5,560 nt of DNA. Origin: Actinomycetes bacterium (lineage in GTDB: Bacteria; Actinomycetota; Acidimicrobiia; Acidimicrobiales; Palsa-688). Of the stretch, positions 5,395-5,560 are shown in pieces. The stretch lies in NCBI GenBank assembly GCA_021846485.1, contig JAJZWW010000234.1, positions 1 to 5,560 of the forward strand. Direction: 5' to 3'. Under the pieces are notes generated by a model. It worked only from the letters and a program-made list of their open reading frames with translations, was not told the origin of the DNA and searched no databases. A program made the translations under genes and the position numbers. Within the stretch, counting starts at the first letter, position 1. Every line of letters starts with the position of its first letter.

Positions 5395-5444
5395 CGGTCG
5401 ACCGTCGCCAGCCGGCGAGGTCACGGGGACTGGCTGGCAGTGAC
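5395..5444. terminator. Possible stem-loops after the PLP enzyme (weak terminator candidate)
   Basis: Directly after the TGA lies the perfect palindrome CGGTCGACCG (5395-5404), then GCCAGCC (5407-5413) facing GGCTGGC (5432-5438), with GTCAC/GTGAC (5420-5424/5440-5444) interleaved. Several mutually exclusive hairpins are possible. No T-tract follows, so intrinsic termination is doubtful; at this GC content some of these pairs may be chance. Confidence 0.25.
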
Positions 5445-5456
5445 CCCCGGACGTCC

Positions 5457-5543
5457 GAACTGGGTGCAGTGAGGCGAAGTGGGTGCACCCAGTCCACGTA
5501 TCGGGTTCCGATTGCGCCCAGTTGTGCTCTACGCACCCAGTTC
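5457..5543. repeat. Cluster of five ACTGGGTGCA-like motifs in both orientations
   Basis: In 87 non-coding bases the motif occurs as AACTGGGTGCA (5458-5468), AAGTGGGTGCA (5477-5487), TGCACCCAGT (5484-5493, reverse, sharing bases with the second), TGCGCCCAGTT (5513-5523, reverse) and CGCACCCAGTT (5532-5542, reverse). ACTGGGTGCA at 5459-5468 and TGCACCCAGT at 5484-5493 form a perfect 10-bp inverted repeat. GAACTGGGTGC (5457-5467) and GCACCCAGTTC (5533-5543) form an outer 11-bp one. TGGGTGCACCCA (5480-5491) is itself a perfect palindrome. The local sequence is less GC-extreme than the genes, and I see no coding frame in it. It could be an operator array for a gene to the right, a REP-like element, or the edge of a mobile element; the window ends too soon to tell. 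Confidence 0.7.
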
Positions 5544-5560
5544 CGTCCCCGCCGGCGCCG

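Noticed and set aside
5457..5543. CRISPR array
   Set aside because: The repeats are about 10 bp, occur in mixed orientation and have irregular, partly overlapping spacing, unlike CRISPR repeats.

Overview
The window is very GC-rich, and its coding frames end almost every codon in G or C. The gene content points to Actinomycetota: the order rimM-trmD-rplS, and later a DUF2469 protein next to a YraN-family protein, is the ribosome-maturation/L19 neighbourhood of that phylum, and DUF2469 is essentially restricted to it. The class cannot be fixed from this window; Acidimicrobiia or a relative is a guess from the style of the proteins. Layout, left to right on the + strand unless stated: the 3' part of rimM (1-360); trmD from a TTG start (374-1147); rplS (1180-1566); a 249-bp interval (1567-1815) that carries a coding-like but unrecognised relic and convergent gene ends; a minus-strand AAA/ATPase_2-type P-loop ATPase (1816-2925); a DUF427 pseudogene (about 2957-3318) broken by two identifiable small mutations; a leaderless-looking DUF2469 gene (3428-3721); a yraN-family gene with no ordinary start codon (3722-4105); a PLP-dependent Cys/Met-metabolism enzyme that overlaps yraN by 4 bases (4102-5394); and a non-coding tail (5395-5560) holding five copies of a short ACTGGGTGCA-like motif. 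The first block (RimM, TrmD, L19) serves ribosome maturation, tRNA m1G37 methylation and the ribosome itself, and looks co-transcribed. The second block (DUF2469, YraN, PLP enzyme) looks like one transcript starting at a TANNNT box just before the DUF2469 ATG, with tight coupling between its genes. Between the blocks, where actinobacteria commonly carry lepB and rnhB, there is instead an opposite-strand ATPase, a dead DUF427 gene and a relic. This interval is best read as a rearrangement or replacement scar. The observations most worth following are the exactly reconstructable DUF427 decay (one inserted base plus a 7-bp tandem duplication), the yraN reading frame that follows the DUF2469 TAG in the same frame with ATC as its only well-placed start, the loss of lepB/rnhB from this site, a collagen-like Gly-Pro insert in the PLP enzyme, and the motif cluster at the right edge. 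I see no complete new multi-gene system, no CRISPR array, no transposase and no RNA gene.
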